Part shown: piece by piece, positions 54,141 through 63,962 of the stretch
Layout of the letters: each line of letters opens with the position of its first letter
Position numbering within the stretch: position 1 is the stretch's first letter
Assembly (NCBI RefSeq): GCF_014636175.1
Contig: NZ_BMDW01000005.1
Coordinates: forward strand, 1 to 64,000
DNA length: 64,000 nucleotides
Direction of reading: 5' to 3'
From: Sphingomonas psychrolutea
Lineage (GTDB): Bacteria; Pseudomonadota; Alphaproteobacteria; Sphingomonadales; Sphingomonadaceae
The notes under the pieces: generated by a model
Seen by the model: the letters and a program-made list of their open reading frames with translations, nothing else
Database searches by the model: none
Told to the model about the DNA's origin: nothing
Translations under genes and position numbers: made by a program

Positions 54141-55646
54141 TCACGCCCCCTCCAACGCCCGCGCGCGGCGGCGCTGCACCGACGATCCGATCCCCAGCGC
54201 CTCGCGATATTTCGCGACCGTCCGCCGCGCGATGTCGAAGCCTTTGGCATTGAGCAGTTCGACCAGCGTATCGTCCGACAGGATTTTGTCGCCCTCCGCG
54301 CCGATCAGCGCGCGGATTGCCGATTTCACCGCTTGCGCCGACACCGCATCGCCGCCGTCGGACGATTGAATTGCGCTGGTGAAGAAGTATTTGAGCTCAT
54401 ACAGCCCGCGCGCGCACGACAGATATTTGTTGCTGGTGACGCGGCTCACCGTCGATTCGTGCATCTCGATCGCATCGGCCACCTGGCGCAGCGTCATCGG
54501 CTTCAGATGCGCCACACCGTGGAGGAAGAACGCCTCTTGCTGCTTCACAATCTCGGTCGCGACCTTGATGATCGTGCGCTGGCGCTGGTCGAGCGCCTTG
54601 ACCAGCCAGTTTGCGCTGGCGAGCATTTCGCCGAGCCACGCCTTGCTCGCCTTGTCGCCGCGCGCGGTCGACAGTTTGGTATAATAACTGCGGTTGACTA
54701 ACACGCGCGGCAGCGTCGCCGCGTTGATCTCGATACCCCAGCCATCCTTGCGTTTCGCGACGAACAGATCGGGCACCACCGCTTGCGCCGCCTCGCCACC
54801 AAAACGGCAGCCGGGCTTGGGATCATAGCCGCGTAATTCGCGGATCATGTCGGCCAGATCCTCGTCATCGACATCGCACAACCGCCGCAACCGCGACAAA
54901 TCGCCGCGCGCGACGAGATCGAGATTGTCGATCAACCGCGCCATGCACGGGTCGTAGCGATCGGCCTCTTTGGCTTGCAGCGCGAGGCATTCGGCGAGGT
55001 CGCGCGCGCCGACGCCGGTCGGATCGAAGGTCTGGATGATGCCAAGGACGTGTTCCACCCGCACCAGCGGCACACCGAGCCGCGTCGCCATGTCGCGCAG
55101 CGACGCGGTGAGATACCCGCACTCGTCGATCTGATCGATCAAATGCGCCGCGATGAACAGGTCGGGTCCGTCGACCGCGGTTCCGGCTTGCGCCAGCAGA
55201 TGATCGGAGAGGCTGAGGCCCGTGTCGGCGATTTGCGCGAAGTCGGGGCCGTCTTCGCCCATTCCCCCGCCGCTGCTCGCGCCATTGAGGCCGAGCGCAC
55301 CGTCCATCCCGGCGCTACCCGGCTGATCGGCGACCGAATCGTGGTGGAAGCTCTCCGCCGTAAAATCGACGTCGAGCGAAGCCTCACCCGCATCGCCGCC
55401 GCCCATCACGAGTTCGTCGGCGGTCGCGGGGGAATCGCGTAAAGGTGCCTCGATCTCGCGCTCCTGCGTCGGGCCGTCGTCGTCCGGCGCGCTGGCTTCG
55501 AGCAACGGGTTGCGCTCGATCTCCTCGGCGAGAAAGCCTTCGACCTCAAGATTGGACAGCGCGAGCAGCCGGATCGCCTGCTGCAATTGCGGCGTCATCA
55601 CCAGCGATTGCGACTGCCGCAGATCGAGGCGCGGGGCGAGGCTCAT
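54141..55646 (-). CDS. rpoN: RNA polymerase sigma-54 factor
   Basis: This 501-residue sigma-N has the three expected regions: the Gln-rich N-terminal activator-response region (RLDLRQSQSLVMTPQLQQAI), an acidic region II, the core-binding domain and the C-terminal HTH plus RpoN box at RRTVAKYREALGI. It directs transcription of genes dependent on enhancer-binding ATPases. It follows lptB, the common proteobacterial order, with a family B repeat in the 175-base gap. The usual downstream hpf and ptsN genes are absent here. Confidence 0.96.
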   Translation of the reverse strand: MSLAPRLDLRQSQSLVMTPQLQQAIRLLALSNLEVEGFLAEEIERNPLLEASAPDDDGPTQEREIEAPLRDSPATADELVMGGGDAGEASLDVDFTAESFHHDSVADQPGSAGMDGALGLNGASSGGGMGEDGPDFAQIADTGLSLSDHLLAQAGTAVDGPDLFIAAHLIDQIDECGYLTASLRDMATRLGVPLVRVEHVLGIIQTFDPTGVGARDLAECLALQAKEADRYDPCMARLIDNLDLVARGDLSRLRRLCDVDDEDLADMIRELRGYDPKPGCRFGGEAAQAVVPDLFVAKRKDGWGIEINAATLPRVLVNRSYYTKLSTARGDKASKAWLGEMLASANWLVKALDQRQRTIIKVATEIVKQQEAFFLHGVAHLKPMTLRQVADAIEMHESTVSRVTSNKYLSCARGLYELKYFFTSAIQSSDGGDAVSAQAVKSAIRALIGAEGDKILSDDTLVELLNAKGFDIARRTVAKYREALGIGSSVQRRRARALEGA

Positions 55647-55678
55647 GCGATTTCAGAGGGCGAACGCACGCCCATTTT

Positions 55679-55786
55679 CGTCACCCCGGCCTCGTGCCGG
55701 GGTCCACCGTGCCGCACACGAAGCACCAGAACGTCTCGGGACAGTCCAAGCCGCTTGGTGGACCCCGGCACAAGGCCGGGGTGACG
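55679..55786. repeat. Intergenic paired-palindrome repeat, family B, copy 2
   Basis: It begins CGTCACCCCGGCCTCGTGCC and ends with a matching GGGGTGACG; inner words GGGGTCCACCGTGCCGCAC are shared with copy 1. It fills most of the gap between lptB and rpoN, where it could separate their expression. Confidence 0.8.
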
Positions 55787-55821
55787 GCTTTGGGGTCGAG
55801 AAGATGCCCCGCGTCCCATAC

Positions 55822-56598
55822 CTAAAGCGAGAAGCCCTCGCCCAGATACAGCCGCCGCACATTGGCATCGGCGACCAGTTCGTCGGGCGACCCGCTGAAC
55901 AGCACGCGCCCGTCATAAATGATGTACGCGCGGTCGCAGATGCTGAGCGTCTCGCGCACATTGTGATCGGTGATCAGCACGCCGATGCCGCGCTGTTTCA
56001 ACTGGCAGATCAAATCGCGAATGTCCGAAATCGACAGCGGGTCGATCCCGGCAAACGGTTCGTCGAGCAGCATGATCGACGGGTCGGCGGCGAGTGCGCG
56101 GGCGATTTCGGCGCGGCGCCGTTCGCCGCCCGACAGCGCCATCGCCGGGGACGCGCGCAACCGCGTCAGCCCGAATTCCTCAAGCAGCGTCTCGAGCCGG
56201 ACCTTGCGCGCGTCCTTGTCGGGCACCGCCAGTTCGAGCACGCTCAGGATATTCTGCTCAACCGTCATCCCGCGAAAGATCGAGGTTTCCTGCGGCAAAT
56301 AACCGAGTCCCAAAATCGCGCGGCGGTACATCGGCAGCCCCGTGATATCGTCGCCGTCGAGCATGATGCGGCCCGAGTCGGGCTTCACCAGGCCCATCAC
56401 CGAATAGAAACACGTCGTCTTGCCCGCGCCATTGGGCCCGAGCAGCCCGATCACTTCGCCCTTGCCGACGGTGAGCGACACGTCGGTCAGCACGGTGCGC
56501 TTGTCGTATGACTTGGCGATCGACACGACCGAAAGGCCGTCCGCAACAGGTGCCTCGGTGATCGGCGGTGCGGCGTCTAAGGTCAGGCTATCGGTCAT
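55822..56598 (-). CDS. lptB: LptB, ATPase of the lipopolysaccharide export ABC transporter
   Basis: LptB powers extraction of LPS from the inner membrane with LptF/LptG. The 258-residue protein has Walker A LLGPNGAGKTTCFYS, Q-loop YLPQE, signature LSGGERRRAEIARALA and Walker B IMLLDEPFAGIDP followed by the H-loop. The N-terminal about 20 residues are an unconserved extension. It lies 129 bases after lptA in the same direction. Confidence 0.95.
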   Translation of the reverse strand: MTDSLTLDAAPPITEAPVADGLSVVSIAKSYDKRTVLTDVSLTVGKGEVIGLLGPNGAGKTTCFYSVMGLVKPDSGRIMLDGDDITGLPMYRRAILGLGYLPQETSIFRGMTVEQNILSVLELAVPDKDARKVRLETLLEEFGLTRLRASPAMALSGGERRRAEIARALAADPSIMLLDEPFAGIDPLSISDIRDLICQLKQRGIGVLITDHNVRETLSICDRAYIIYDGRVLFSGSPDELVADANVRRLYLGEGFSL

Positions 56599-56699
56599 CG
56601 CAGGTTCCGTGCTCGCATTTAAGAGTTACCGAAACGTTGACGCCCGGCATCTGGCAGGTTTGTTGCATGTATAAGCGAAACCCGCTGCTCGCGAAAGGG

Positions 56700-56719
56700 C
56701 CGGGCGGCAAAGCGCCCGG
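56700..56719 (-). terminator. Hairpin after lptA
   Basis: CCGGGCG/CGCCCGG with a 6-base loop lies 9 bases beyond the lptA stop, followed on the minus strand by CCCTTTCG. It could give partial termination before lptB. Confidence 0.5.
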
Positions 56720-56727
56720 TGCCCAGG

Positions 56728-57252
56728 TCAGTTGCGCTTGGGGACCGAGAAGGTGCCGCTGACGCGCCCGCCGCTATTGGTCGTCGTGCCCGCGCCGCCA
56801 CCGCCGACCGAAGATCCATCGATAATCGCGCGACCGGTATCGAGGTTGATCGTCAGCCGCCCGCCGTTCACGGTATTCCCCGCCTGGATCAGCGTCACCG
56901 CGCCCAGCATCGTCACCACACGCTTGTTGAGATCGTACACTGCGAAATTGCTGCGCGCGGTCTGGTCGGGCCGAGTCACGGTGACCCCGCCTGACGCATC
57001 GAGGCGCGACACTTGCGGGCTGCCATCGACCACTTGGCCGGTATAGCTCACCGTCATTCGCGCTGCATTCAGCGTCATTTCGGCCTGCTTGACCGAAACC
57101 TTGCCCGACAGCACCGCGCGATTGGCCTTGTCCTGCAATTCGATATGGTCCGCGCCAAAATTGATCGGCGCGTTCGAATTGTGCGCTTGCTGCGCGGATG
57201 CCGAACCCGAAAACGCAAGCATGACGGCGGCGAAGAGGAAGAGGGTGCGCAT
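56728..57252 (-). CDS. lptA: LptA, periplasmic LPS transport bridge protein
   Basis: This 174-residue protein has a signal peptide (cleavage near ASAQQ) and an OstA/LptA beta-jellyroll domain with repeated short strands (HIELQDKANRAVLSGKVSV and later VYDLNKRVVTMLGAVTLI), typical of the periplasmic bridge that carries LPS. It starts 5 bases after the lptC stop, in the order rnd-lptC-lptA-lptB. Confidence 0.93.
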   Translation of the reverse strand: MRTLFLFAAVMLAFSGSASAQQAHNSNAPINFGADHIELQDKANRAVLSGKVSVKQAEMTLNAARMTVSYTGQVVDGSPQVSRLDASGGVTVTRPDQTARSNFAVYDLNKRVVTMLGAVTLIQAGNTVNGGRLTINLDTGRAIIDGSSVGGGGAGTTTNSGGRVSGTFSVPKRN

Positions 57253-57257
57253 CGCCG

Positions 57258-57887
57258 CTATTTCGTCCTTCGCGGCACGATCCGCAAGCGGGCATTGCCG
57301 TCGAGCGTTACAACGTGGCTTTCCAGATCGGCGCTCATCTGGTTCGCGCTGAACGTCCCCTGCGGCACCGTGCCGCTTACGGCACCGCCGCTCTTCAGCG
57401 TCTTGGTCTTGAGATCGACCGTCGAATTCTGTGTCTCCAGCCGATATCCGCCGCTGCTATCGACGCGCACCGGTCCGTCGATCGACACTTGCTGCTTGTC
57501 CATATCGTAATGGCCATGGTCGGCGACGATGCTGGCCGGCCCATCGCGCAGCCCGATTCGCGCCGACAATTGCTCCAGCTTCACGATCGGTTCGGCCGCG
57601 CTTTTCTGCACGGCGGAGCCTGCACTGAGCGCAAACGCTTGTCCCTTGTCATCCTCGCCGCGGTACGTCGCCGACTGGACGCGCAAGCGCTCCTTGGCGA
57701 CTTCGACCTTGTTCTTGTCGAGCAGGAAGCTGACATCGCCGCCGGCATAAAGCGGCAACACCACGACAAACGCCGCCAGCACGCCGATCGCCATCGGCAG
57801 CACCCGGCGCAAGACCGCGATCACGCGGTCGTGGCTCGATCCCGGTGCCGCCCAGATCTGGCGGGTGGTGCGCGCCGGATTAGGCAT
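57258..57887 (-). CDS. lptC: LptC, inner-membrane-anchored LPS transport protein
   Basis: This 209-residue protein has one N-terminal membrane anchor (about 25-48, LPMAIGVLAAFVVVLPLYA) and a periplasmic LptC/YrbK domain with LKTKTLKSGGAVSG-type repeats similar to LptA. It passes LPS from LptBFG to LptA. The ATG at 57887 overlaps the end of rnd by 8 bases; a longer open frame upstream lies inside rnd and has no homology. Confidence 0.92.
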   Translation of the reverse strand: MPNPARTTRQIWAAPGSSHDRVIAVLRRVLPMAIGVLAAFVVVLPLYAGGDVSFLLDKNKVEVAKERLRVQSATYRGEDDKGQAFALSAGSAVQKSAAEPIVKLEQLSARIGLRDGPASIVADHGHYDMDKQQVSIDGPVRVDSSGGYRLETQNSTVDLKTKTLKSGGAVSGTVPQGTFSANQMSADLESHVVTLDGNARLRIVPRRTK

Positions 57888-58500
57888 GCGCGAAGATATC
57901 GACCTCGGGCCAGCCCGCGATGTCGAGTTCGGCGCGCCATGGCAGAAAGTCAAAACACGCTTGGGCCAACTCGGTCCGCCCCTCGCGCGCAAGGCGCAGG
58001 TCGAGTTCGTTGCGCATCGCATGGAGATAGCGCACGTCCGAGGCGGCATAGTCCTTCTGCGCTTCGCTCAATTCGGGGCTGCCCCAATCGGACGATTGCT
58101 GCGCCTTCGAAATATCCTGGCCGAGCAATTCGCGCACCAGTTCCTTCAACCCGTGGCGATCGGTATAAGTGCGGATCAGCCGCGAGGCGATCTTGGTGCA
58201 ATAAACGGGTGCCGCGGTCACATCGAGATAATGGCTGATCGCCGCCAGATCGAAGCGTGCGAAATGGTAGAGCTTCACGCGTGCCGGATCGGCGAGCAGC
58301 GCGCGCAGGTTCGGCGCGGCATAGTCACTATCGGGGCCGAAACGCACCAAATGCTCGTCCGGACCGCCATCCGAAAGCTGCACCAGGCAGAGCCGATCGC
58401 GCGGCGTGATGAGGCCCATCGTTTCGGTGTCGACGGCGATATCGACCCCTGCGGCGAAGATGTCGGCGGGAAGGTCTTCTTCGTGGAGATATACAGTCAT
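57880..58500 (-). CDS. rnd: Ribonuclease D-type 3'-5' exonuclease
   Basis: This 206-residue protein is a DEDD-family exonuclease: DTETMGL holds the first Asp/Glu pair, the middle Asp lies in YHFARFDLAAI, and YAASDVRYLHAM carries the final Asp. The HRDC domains of E. coli RNase D are absent, which is usual for the short alphaproteobacterial form encoded before lptC. It likely trims stable RNA 3' ends. Confidence 0.9.
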   Translation of the reverse strand: MTVYLHEEDLPADIFAAGVDIAVDTETMGLITPRDRLCLVQLSDGGPDEHLVRFGPDSDYAAPNLRALLADPARVKLYHFARFDLAAISHYLDVTAAPVYCTKIASRLIRTYTDRHGLKELVRELLGQDISKAQQSSDWGSPELSEAQKDYAASDVRYLHAMRNELDLRLAREGRTELAQACFDFLPWRAELDIAGWPEVDIFAHA

Positions 58501-58531
58501 CGCGCGGCCCTAGCGGGAAGCGCGCGTGCGT

Positions 58532-59332
58532 TCAATGCGTGCGCTTCTTGCTGCGCCCTTTGCGCGACGCGATGTTGAGCGCCTCGACCCCGCCCGAAAA
58601 CGCCATCGCGGCATAAATATACCCTTTGGGCACATGCACGCCGAAGCCGTCGGCGATCAGCACCGCGCCGATCATCAGCAGGAAACCGAGCGCCAGCATC
58701 ACCACACTCGGGTTGCGCTCGATGAACTTGGCAAGCGGCGTCGCCGCCAGCAGCATCACGCCGACCGCAACGATTACCGCGACGATCATGATCGGCAAAT
58801 CGTTGGTCATGCCGATCGCGGTCAGGATTGAATCGACCGAAAACACCATGTCGAGCAGGAGAATCTGCACGATCGCCGCGCCGAACGACAGTGCGGCCGC
58901 GCTTTTTTTGTCGAGCAAATTCCCCGAATCGCCGCCGCTCTCGGTTTCGGCGTCGAGCGAATGGTGGATCTCGGTCGTCGCCTTCCACAGCAGGAACAGG
59001 CCACCCGCGATCAGAATGAGATCGCGCACCGAAAACGCGGTCTCGAAACTCGGCACGCCGTTTTCGCCGACTGCGCCCGTAATGCCAAAATCGACCACCG
59101 GCGCGACCAGCCCCGCGATCCACGCGATCGCCGACAGCAAGACAAGCCGCAGGATCAGCGCCAGCCCGATCCCGACGCGCCGCACCCGAATGCGCTGCTC
59201 CTCGGGCAGTTTGTTCGACAGCAGCGAGATGAAAACGAGATTGTCGATTCCCAGCACCACTTCCAGTACGATCAGCGTGGCAAGCGCCGCCCAAGCGGCG
59301 GGATCGGCGATGAGAGTCATGATCGACATCAT
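58532..59332 (-). CDS. TerC family integral membrane protein
   Basis: This protein of about 266 residues has about seven membrane segments and the TerC motifs [17 protein letters not shown] and [18 protein letters not shown], whose Asp residues are thought to bind a metal. Family members include Mn2+ exporters that act on exported metalloproteins and tellurite-resistance TerC; no other ter gene is near. ATGs at 59332, 59329 and 59320 are all possible starts. Confidence 0.88.
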   Translation of the reverse strand: MMSIMTLIADPAAWAALATLIVLEVVLGIDNLVFISLLSNKLPEEQRIRVRRVGIGLALILRLVLLSAIAWIAGLVAPVVDFGITGAVGENGVPSFETAFSVRDLILIAGGLFLLWKATTEIHHSLDAETESGGDSGNLLDKKSAAALSFGAAIVQILLLDMVFSVDSILTAIGMTNDLPIMIVAVIVAVGVMLLAATPLAKFIERNPSVVMLALGFLLMIGAVLIADGFGVHVPKGYIYAAMAFSGGVEALNIASRKGRSKKRTH

Positions 59333-59534
59333 CAATTCTGTGCCGTGCTTGCAACGCCCGCGCAAGAACCGTGTGAGGCGTGCCGCATTTTAGACGAATT
59401 CATTCGCGGCGCTGCGATTTTTAGGCTACCACGAGTCGGTACCATAATCGTTTTGGTGCATGTGCCTTTGCGTCCTTCGTCCGACGCTACGGTTACTATG
59501 ATGGTTTCGGACGAGCCGGGAAGACGAACAGGGC

Positions 59535-60353
59535 ATGAGTTTCGATAAAGGACGCCGCGGCGATCGTGGCGGGCGCGGGCGCGACAAGCGCGACGGTTTC
59601 GGCGATAGCGGCGGCTTCGACGGCGGTTTCGGCGGCGGTGGCGGCGATCGTTTCGGTGGCGGCGGTGATCGCTTCGGCGGCGGCGGCGACCGGTTCGGCG
59701 GCGGCGGCGGTGATCGCTTCGGCGGCGGCGGCGGCGGCGGCGGTTTCCGCAGCGGTGGTGGCGGCGGCTTCGGCGGTGGTGGCGCAGGCGGCGGTGCTGG
59801 CCGCGGCATGCCCCCGCAGGTCGTTGGCGAAGGCACCGGCATCGTAAAATTCTTCAACGGACAGAAGGGCTTCGGCTTCGTCGTACGCGATGATGGCGGC
59901 GAAGACGTGTTCGTCCATATCAGTGCCGTCGAGCAAGCCGGCCTCACCGGTCTGGCCGAGGGTCAGCCGTTGGGCTTCACCTTGGTCGATCGCGGTGGCC
60001 GCATCTCGGCAACCGATCTCAAGATCGACGGCGAGCCGATGGCCGTCACCGACCGCGGCCCGCCGCGCGAGCGTGACGCAGCCCCAGGCGGCCCGCGTGG
60101 CGCTGCCCCCGGCGGCGCACCGCAGCGTTCGCTGACGGGTGAGAAGGCGACCGGCACGGTCAAGTTCTTTAACGCGATGAAGGGCTTCGGCTTCATTCAG
60201 CGCGACGACGGACAGCCCGATGCGTTCGTGCATATCTCGGCGGTCGAGCGGGGCGGCATGTCGTCGCTCAACGAAGGCGACCGGCTCGAATTCGAGCTGG
60301 AAGTCGATCGTCGCGGCAAGATGGCAGCGGTGAACCTCACCTCGATCGCATAA
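59535..60353 (+). CDS. Double cold-shock-domain protein with glycine-rich RGG/FGGGG N-terminus
   Basis: This 272-residue protein has a disordered N-terminus (about 1-92) rich in RGG and GGGGDRFGGGG repeats, then two cold shock domains: residues about 100-165 (GIVKFFNGQKGFGFVVRDDG, DVFVHISAVE) and about 207-270 (GTVKFFNAMKGFGFIQRDDG, AFVHISAVER). Both keep the RNP1 and RNP2 aromatic residues needed to bind single-stranded RNA or DNA. An RG/Pro-rich linker (about 175-200) joins them. The layout recalls plant glycine-rich cold-shock proteins more than CspA. It likely acts as an RNA chaperone. It has a strong terminator. Confidence 0.9.
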   Translation: MSFDKGRRGDRGGRGRDKRDGFGDSGGFDGGFGGGGGDRFGGGGDRFGGGGDRFGGGGGDRFGGGGGGGGFRSGGGGGFGGGGAGGGAGRGMPPQVVGEGTGIVKFFNGQKGFGFVVRDDGGEDVFVHISAVEQAGLTGLAEGQPLGFTLVDRGGRISATDLKIDGEPMAVTDRGPPRERDAAPGGPRGAAPGGAPQRSLTGEKATGTVKFFNAMKGFGFIQRDDGQPDAFVHISAVERGGMSSLNEGDRLEFELEVDRRGKMAAVNLTSIA

Positions 60354-60380
60354 ACGCTTTCGATTTGACGGACAGATAGA

Positions 60381-60412
60381 CCCGGCGGGCTTTAGGCCCG
60401 CCGGGTTTTTCT
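60381..60412 (+). terminator. Rho-independent terminator of the cold-shock gene
   Basis: CCCGGCGGGC and GCCCGCCGGG form a strong stem around a TTTAG-type loop, followed by TTTTTCTTT. It lies 27 bases after the stop of the cold-shock gene. Confidence 0.9.
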
Positions 60413-60462
60413 TTGTCCGCATTTCGGGCGAAACGCGGCAGACAGTCGGCGCTTCACTCAAT

Positions 60463-60570
60463 CGTCACCCCGGACTTGTTCCGGGGTCCACCGGGCGGCC
60501 AGAACGTATCTCCGATTGTGAAGGTCACGCTGGTCGGCATGGTGGACCCCGGAACAGGTCCGGGGTGACG
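60463..60570. repeat. Intergenic paired-palindrome repeat, family B, copy 3
   Basis: It begins CGTCACCCCGGACTTGTTCC and ends GGTCCGGGGTGACG, with inner GGGGTCCACC and GGTGGACCCC as in the other two copies. The middle is unique. It lies between the cold-shock terminator and the thioredoxin-fold gene. Confidence 0.8.
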
Positions 60571-60641
60571 AGATTTAGGCACCGTCGCGTCCAGGATGGC
60601 GACGGACTGATCGACGTCACGATTGCCTAAGGATTTGCCAA

Positions 60642-61151
60642 ATGCGCCCCGCCCTCATCGCCCTCCTCGCCGTAACGCTCACTGTCCCGGCAACGGGCGC
60701 CCCCGCGCCACGGGTCGCTGCAACCAGCTTCGAACAGCTCGCAACACCCCTCCCCGTCCCGTACGACGAAGCCGCCAACGCCAGGACGCAAATCGCCGCC
60801 GCCCGGACTCGCGCGATCAAGGCGCACAAGCTGCTGCTGATCGATCTCGGCGGAAACTGGTGCCTCGATTGCCGCTTGCTCGCCGGAACGATGGAGTTGC
60901 CCGAACTGCGCGGCTTCCTCGCCAAACATTATGAGATCGTCATCGTCGATGTCGGCCGCTTCGACAAGAATCTCGATATCGCCGCGAAATACGGCCTGAA
61001 GGATCATTTCGGCGGCGGCGTCCCGAGCGTCCTGATCATCGACCCGCGCACCGATACCTTGCGCAACCCCGGCCACACCGCTGCGCTCGCCGACGCCCGC
61101 ACCCTCACCCCGCAGGCACTGGCAGACTGGCTAGCGAGTTGGGCGAAATAG
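60642..61151 (+). CDS. Secreted thioredoxin-fold protein
   Basis: This 169-residue protein has a signal peptide (cleavage near TGAPA) and a thioredoxin-like domain with the redox motif WCLDCRLL at about 73-80, the strand VIVDVGRFDKN and the cis-Pro segment GGVPSVLIID. It resembles periplasmic thioredoxin-like or DsbD-gamma-like proteins, which reduce or isomerise disulfides or act in cytochrome c maturation. No partner gene is beside it. The ATG at 60642 has AAGGA upstream. Confidence 0.82.
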   Translation: MRPALIALLAVTLTVPATGAPAPRVAATSFEQLATPLPVPYDEAANARTQIAAARTRAIKAHKLLLIDLGGNWCLDCRLLAGTMELPELRGFLAKHYEIVIVDVGRFDKNLDIAAKYGLKDHFGGGVPSVLIIDPRTDTLRNPGHTAALADARTLTPQALADWLASWAK

Positions 61152-61195
61152 CGTGAGTCCGGTTGCGTCGAATTTCGGACGTTCCCCGATATGGC

Positions 61196-61543
61196 TCAAC
61201 GGAACACGCGCAATAGGGCGCTAACGGTCTTCGATACTTTTGTGCGGAGCCGTGTCCGATCTACGGTACGGGGCGTCCCGGCGCGATGGTGGCGCGGCTG
61301 CGTGTAACTCGACGCATTTCGAGTTTCGCTAAGAACTTGCCGCATCGAGTCGAACCAATCCTCTAAAATCCACCGGGCTTGATCACGCATCTCGGCTGCA
61401 TCTGGCGGCGACAGCCGTGCAGCAATCGCGTCCACTTCGGCGAAGAAGCGAAGCACATGGCCACTGTCGTCGCTGGCACCAAAACAATCAAAAGCGCCCT
61501 GCATATGGCGACAGACGATCCGCCTCATCTCGTCGTCGGTCAT
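61196..61543 (-). CDS. Hypothetical protein
   Basis: This frame of 115 codons starts at an ATG preceded by GGGGGA. The first about 75 residues look like a real, mostly helical acidic protein (RHMQGAFDCFGASDDSGHV, FFAEVDAIAARLSPPDAAEM, ARWILEDWFDSMRQVL); the last about 40 are basic and less convincing, so the C-terminus may be altered. No family is recognised and no signal or membrane segment is seen. Codon pattern of the first part resembles its neighbours. Confidence 0.5.
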   Translation of the reverse strand: MTDDEMRRIVCRHMQGAFDCFGASDDSGHVLRFFAEVDAIAARLSPPDAAEMRDQARWILEDWFDSMRQVLSETRNASSYTQPRHHRAGTPRTVDRTRLRTKVSKTVSALLRVFR

Positions 61544-62088
61544 GAAATCCCCCGCTTTAACGCCTCGAACTCACCCCCCACGCATCGCCTCCCCGAAACT
61601 TTCGTCGAGCCGAGATGTAAGGGCAAAACCCCGGCTCGGTTGCCCGATCCGCGGCGCAGCAACCTTTTCTCCGCCGATCCTAAGACGATGCGGAGGCGAG
61701 AATTCCGCACTCGTTGATCTGAAAGATGAGTCCGATGCTCTTCGGGGCCGAGCCGGGTCTGGCAGTGAAATTCGTGGACGTTTGAACGGCGTGGGCACGC
61801 AAGAAATCGTTCTCCAAAATGCCCGCCAACAGCAGTTTTCCAGCAGCACCCGACCTCCGCTGTCCTACATCAGTCGAGTCTGTCACTATCGCCGCGGCTC
61901 TTTCAAACCGTCGATTCGTCAGGCCGTCCCCGCGCAGTGAAGAACAGCGTGGATGGCGTAACCTTTGTGACTTTAGCGCGGGTCCATCAGGCGTTCTCCG
62001 ACACGCCCTGTCCGCCCGCGCCCACCTACCATCGCGGACCGTCGAGCACCGCGTCTATGCCTAACCTTAGCCTAAACTTCCGCAGCTC
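61544..62088. other. Gene-poor stretch without recognisable features
   Basis: These 545 bases have lower apparent GC bias than the surroundings and contain only short open frames on both strands without recognisable motifs. No tRNA, repeat or promoter could be identified. It may be the remains of a lost gene. Confidence 0.5.
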
Positions 62089-62922
62089 TCACCCCACCAG
62101 AATCAACGCCGCCCCCGCCAGAATTCCCAGCACGCCAACCACCCGTCCCCAGGTCGCGCGTTCCTTCAACACCAGGATCGCGATCAGCAACGCGGTCACC
62201 ATCCCCGTCTCGCGCAGCGCGGCGAGCGGTGCGGTCGGTCCCAACGACAAGGCATAAACCGCGCCGCCATAGGTGAACACCGACAGCAGCCCCGCGATCA
62301 TCCCCGGCTTCCACTGCGCCCGCGCCGAGGTGAAGATGCCACCCCGGGTTAACACACCGAACAAGGCGACGACGACGAAGCCCATCTGCACGAAGACCCA
62401 GACGATATAGCTCGCCGGGGTGGGCGCGGCGCGCACGCCGATCGCGTCGATCACCGTGTAACTCGCGATCAGCGCGCCGGTCAGCAGCGACCAGCCGAGC
62501 GCCGCCCGCCCGATATGCTTGCCCGACACCATCACGAACATCGCCGCGCCGATCACCGCGATCCCGGCGATCTGCCCCTTGGTCGCATGATCCCCCAATA
62601 TGCCGATCGACACCCCCGCGGTAATCAGCGGTGCGGTGCCACGCAGCACCGGATAGACCGCCGAAAGATCGCCGATCGCGTAGGCGCGGACCAGTGCGTA
62701 GAGATAGATGGCGTGCAGCACCGCACTCGCCGCCAGCCAGCCCCACGCGCCAGTCGGCAAGGGCACAAAGGCGATCGCGGGTAGCAGGATGATCGCACCG
62801 GTCGCATCGGTGATCGCGCGCCCCGCCGCCTTATCGCGCCCACCCTTGATGATCGCGTTGACGACGGCGTGGATCGACCCGGACGCGATCATCAGCAGGG
62901 CGGCAAGCGTGAAGGGGGCCAT
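62089..62922 (-). CDS. EamA/DMT family transporter
   Basis: This 277-residue protein has ten predicted membrane segments in two repeated EamA halves, with the conserved C-terminal PTAPLAALRETGMVTALL and ILVLKERATWGRVVGVLGIL of the drug/metabolite transporter superfamily. Family members export amino acids or other metabolites. The ATG at 62922 is preferred; a GTG at 62961 would add a hydrophilic 13-residue tail. It follows the proline iminopeptidase gene by 50 bases in the same direction, so export of an amino acid released by that enzyme is conceivable. Confidence 0.85.
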   Translation of the reverse strand: MAPFTLAALLMIASGSIHAVVNAIIKGGRDKAAGRAITDATGAIILLPAIAFVPLPTGAWGWLAASAVLHAIYLYALVRAYAIGDLSAVYPVLRGTAPLITAGVSIGILGDHATKGQIAGIAVIGAAMFVMVSGKHIGRAALGWSLLTGALIASYTVIDAIGVRAAPTPASYIVWVFVQMGFVVVALFGVLTRGGIFTSARAQWKPGMIAGLLSVFTYGGAVYALSLGPTAPLAALRETGMVTALLIAILVLKERATWGRVVGVLGILAGAALILVG

Positions 62923-62972
62923 CGACGGCGCCTGCCCGTCGCGGCCCCCCGACGCAAGCACCGCGCAAGCGC

Positions 62973-63962
<990 letters not shown>

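Noticed and set aside
59590..59800. GGC-rich tandem repeat as a separate repeat element
   Set aside because: It encodes the glycine-rich N-terminus of the cold-shock protein and stays in frame, so it is described with that gene.
61542..62088. Short open frames on both strands between the hypothetical gene and the DMT transporter
   Set aside because: Compositions are Arg/Ser/Pro-rich, no start has a convincing binding site, and no motif is recognised.
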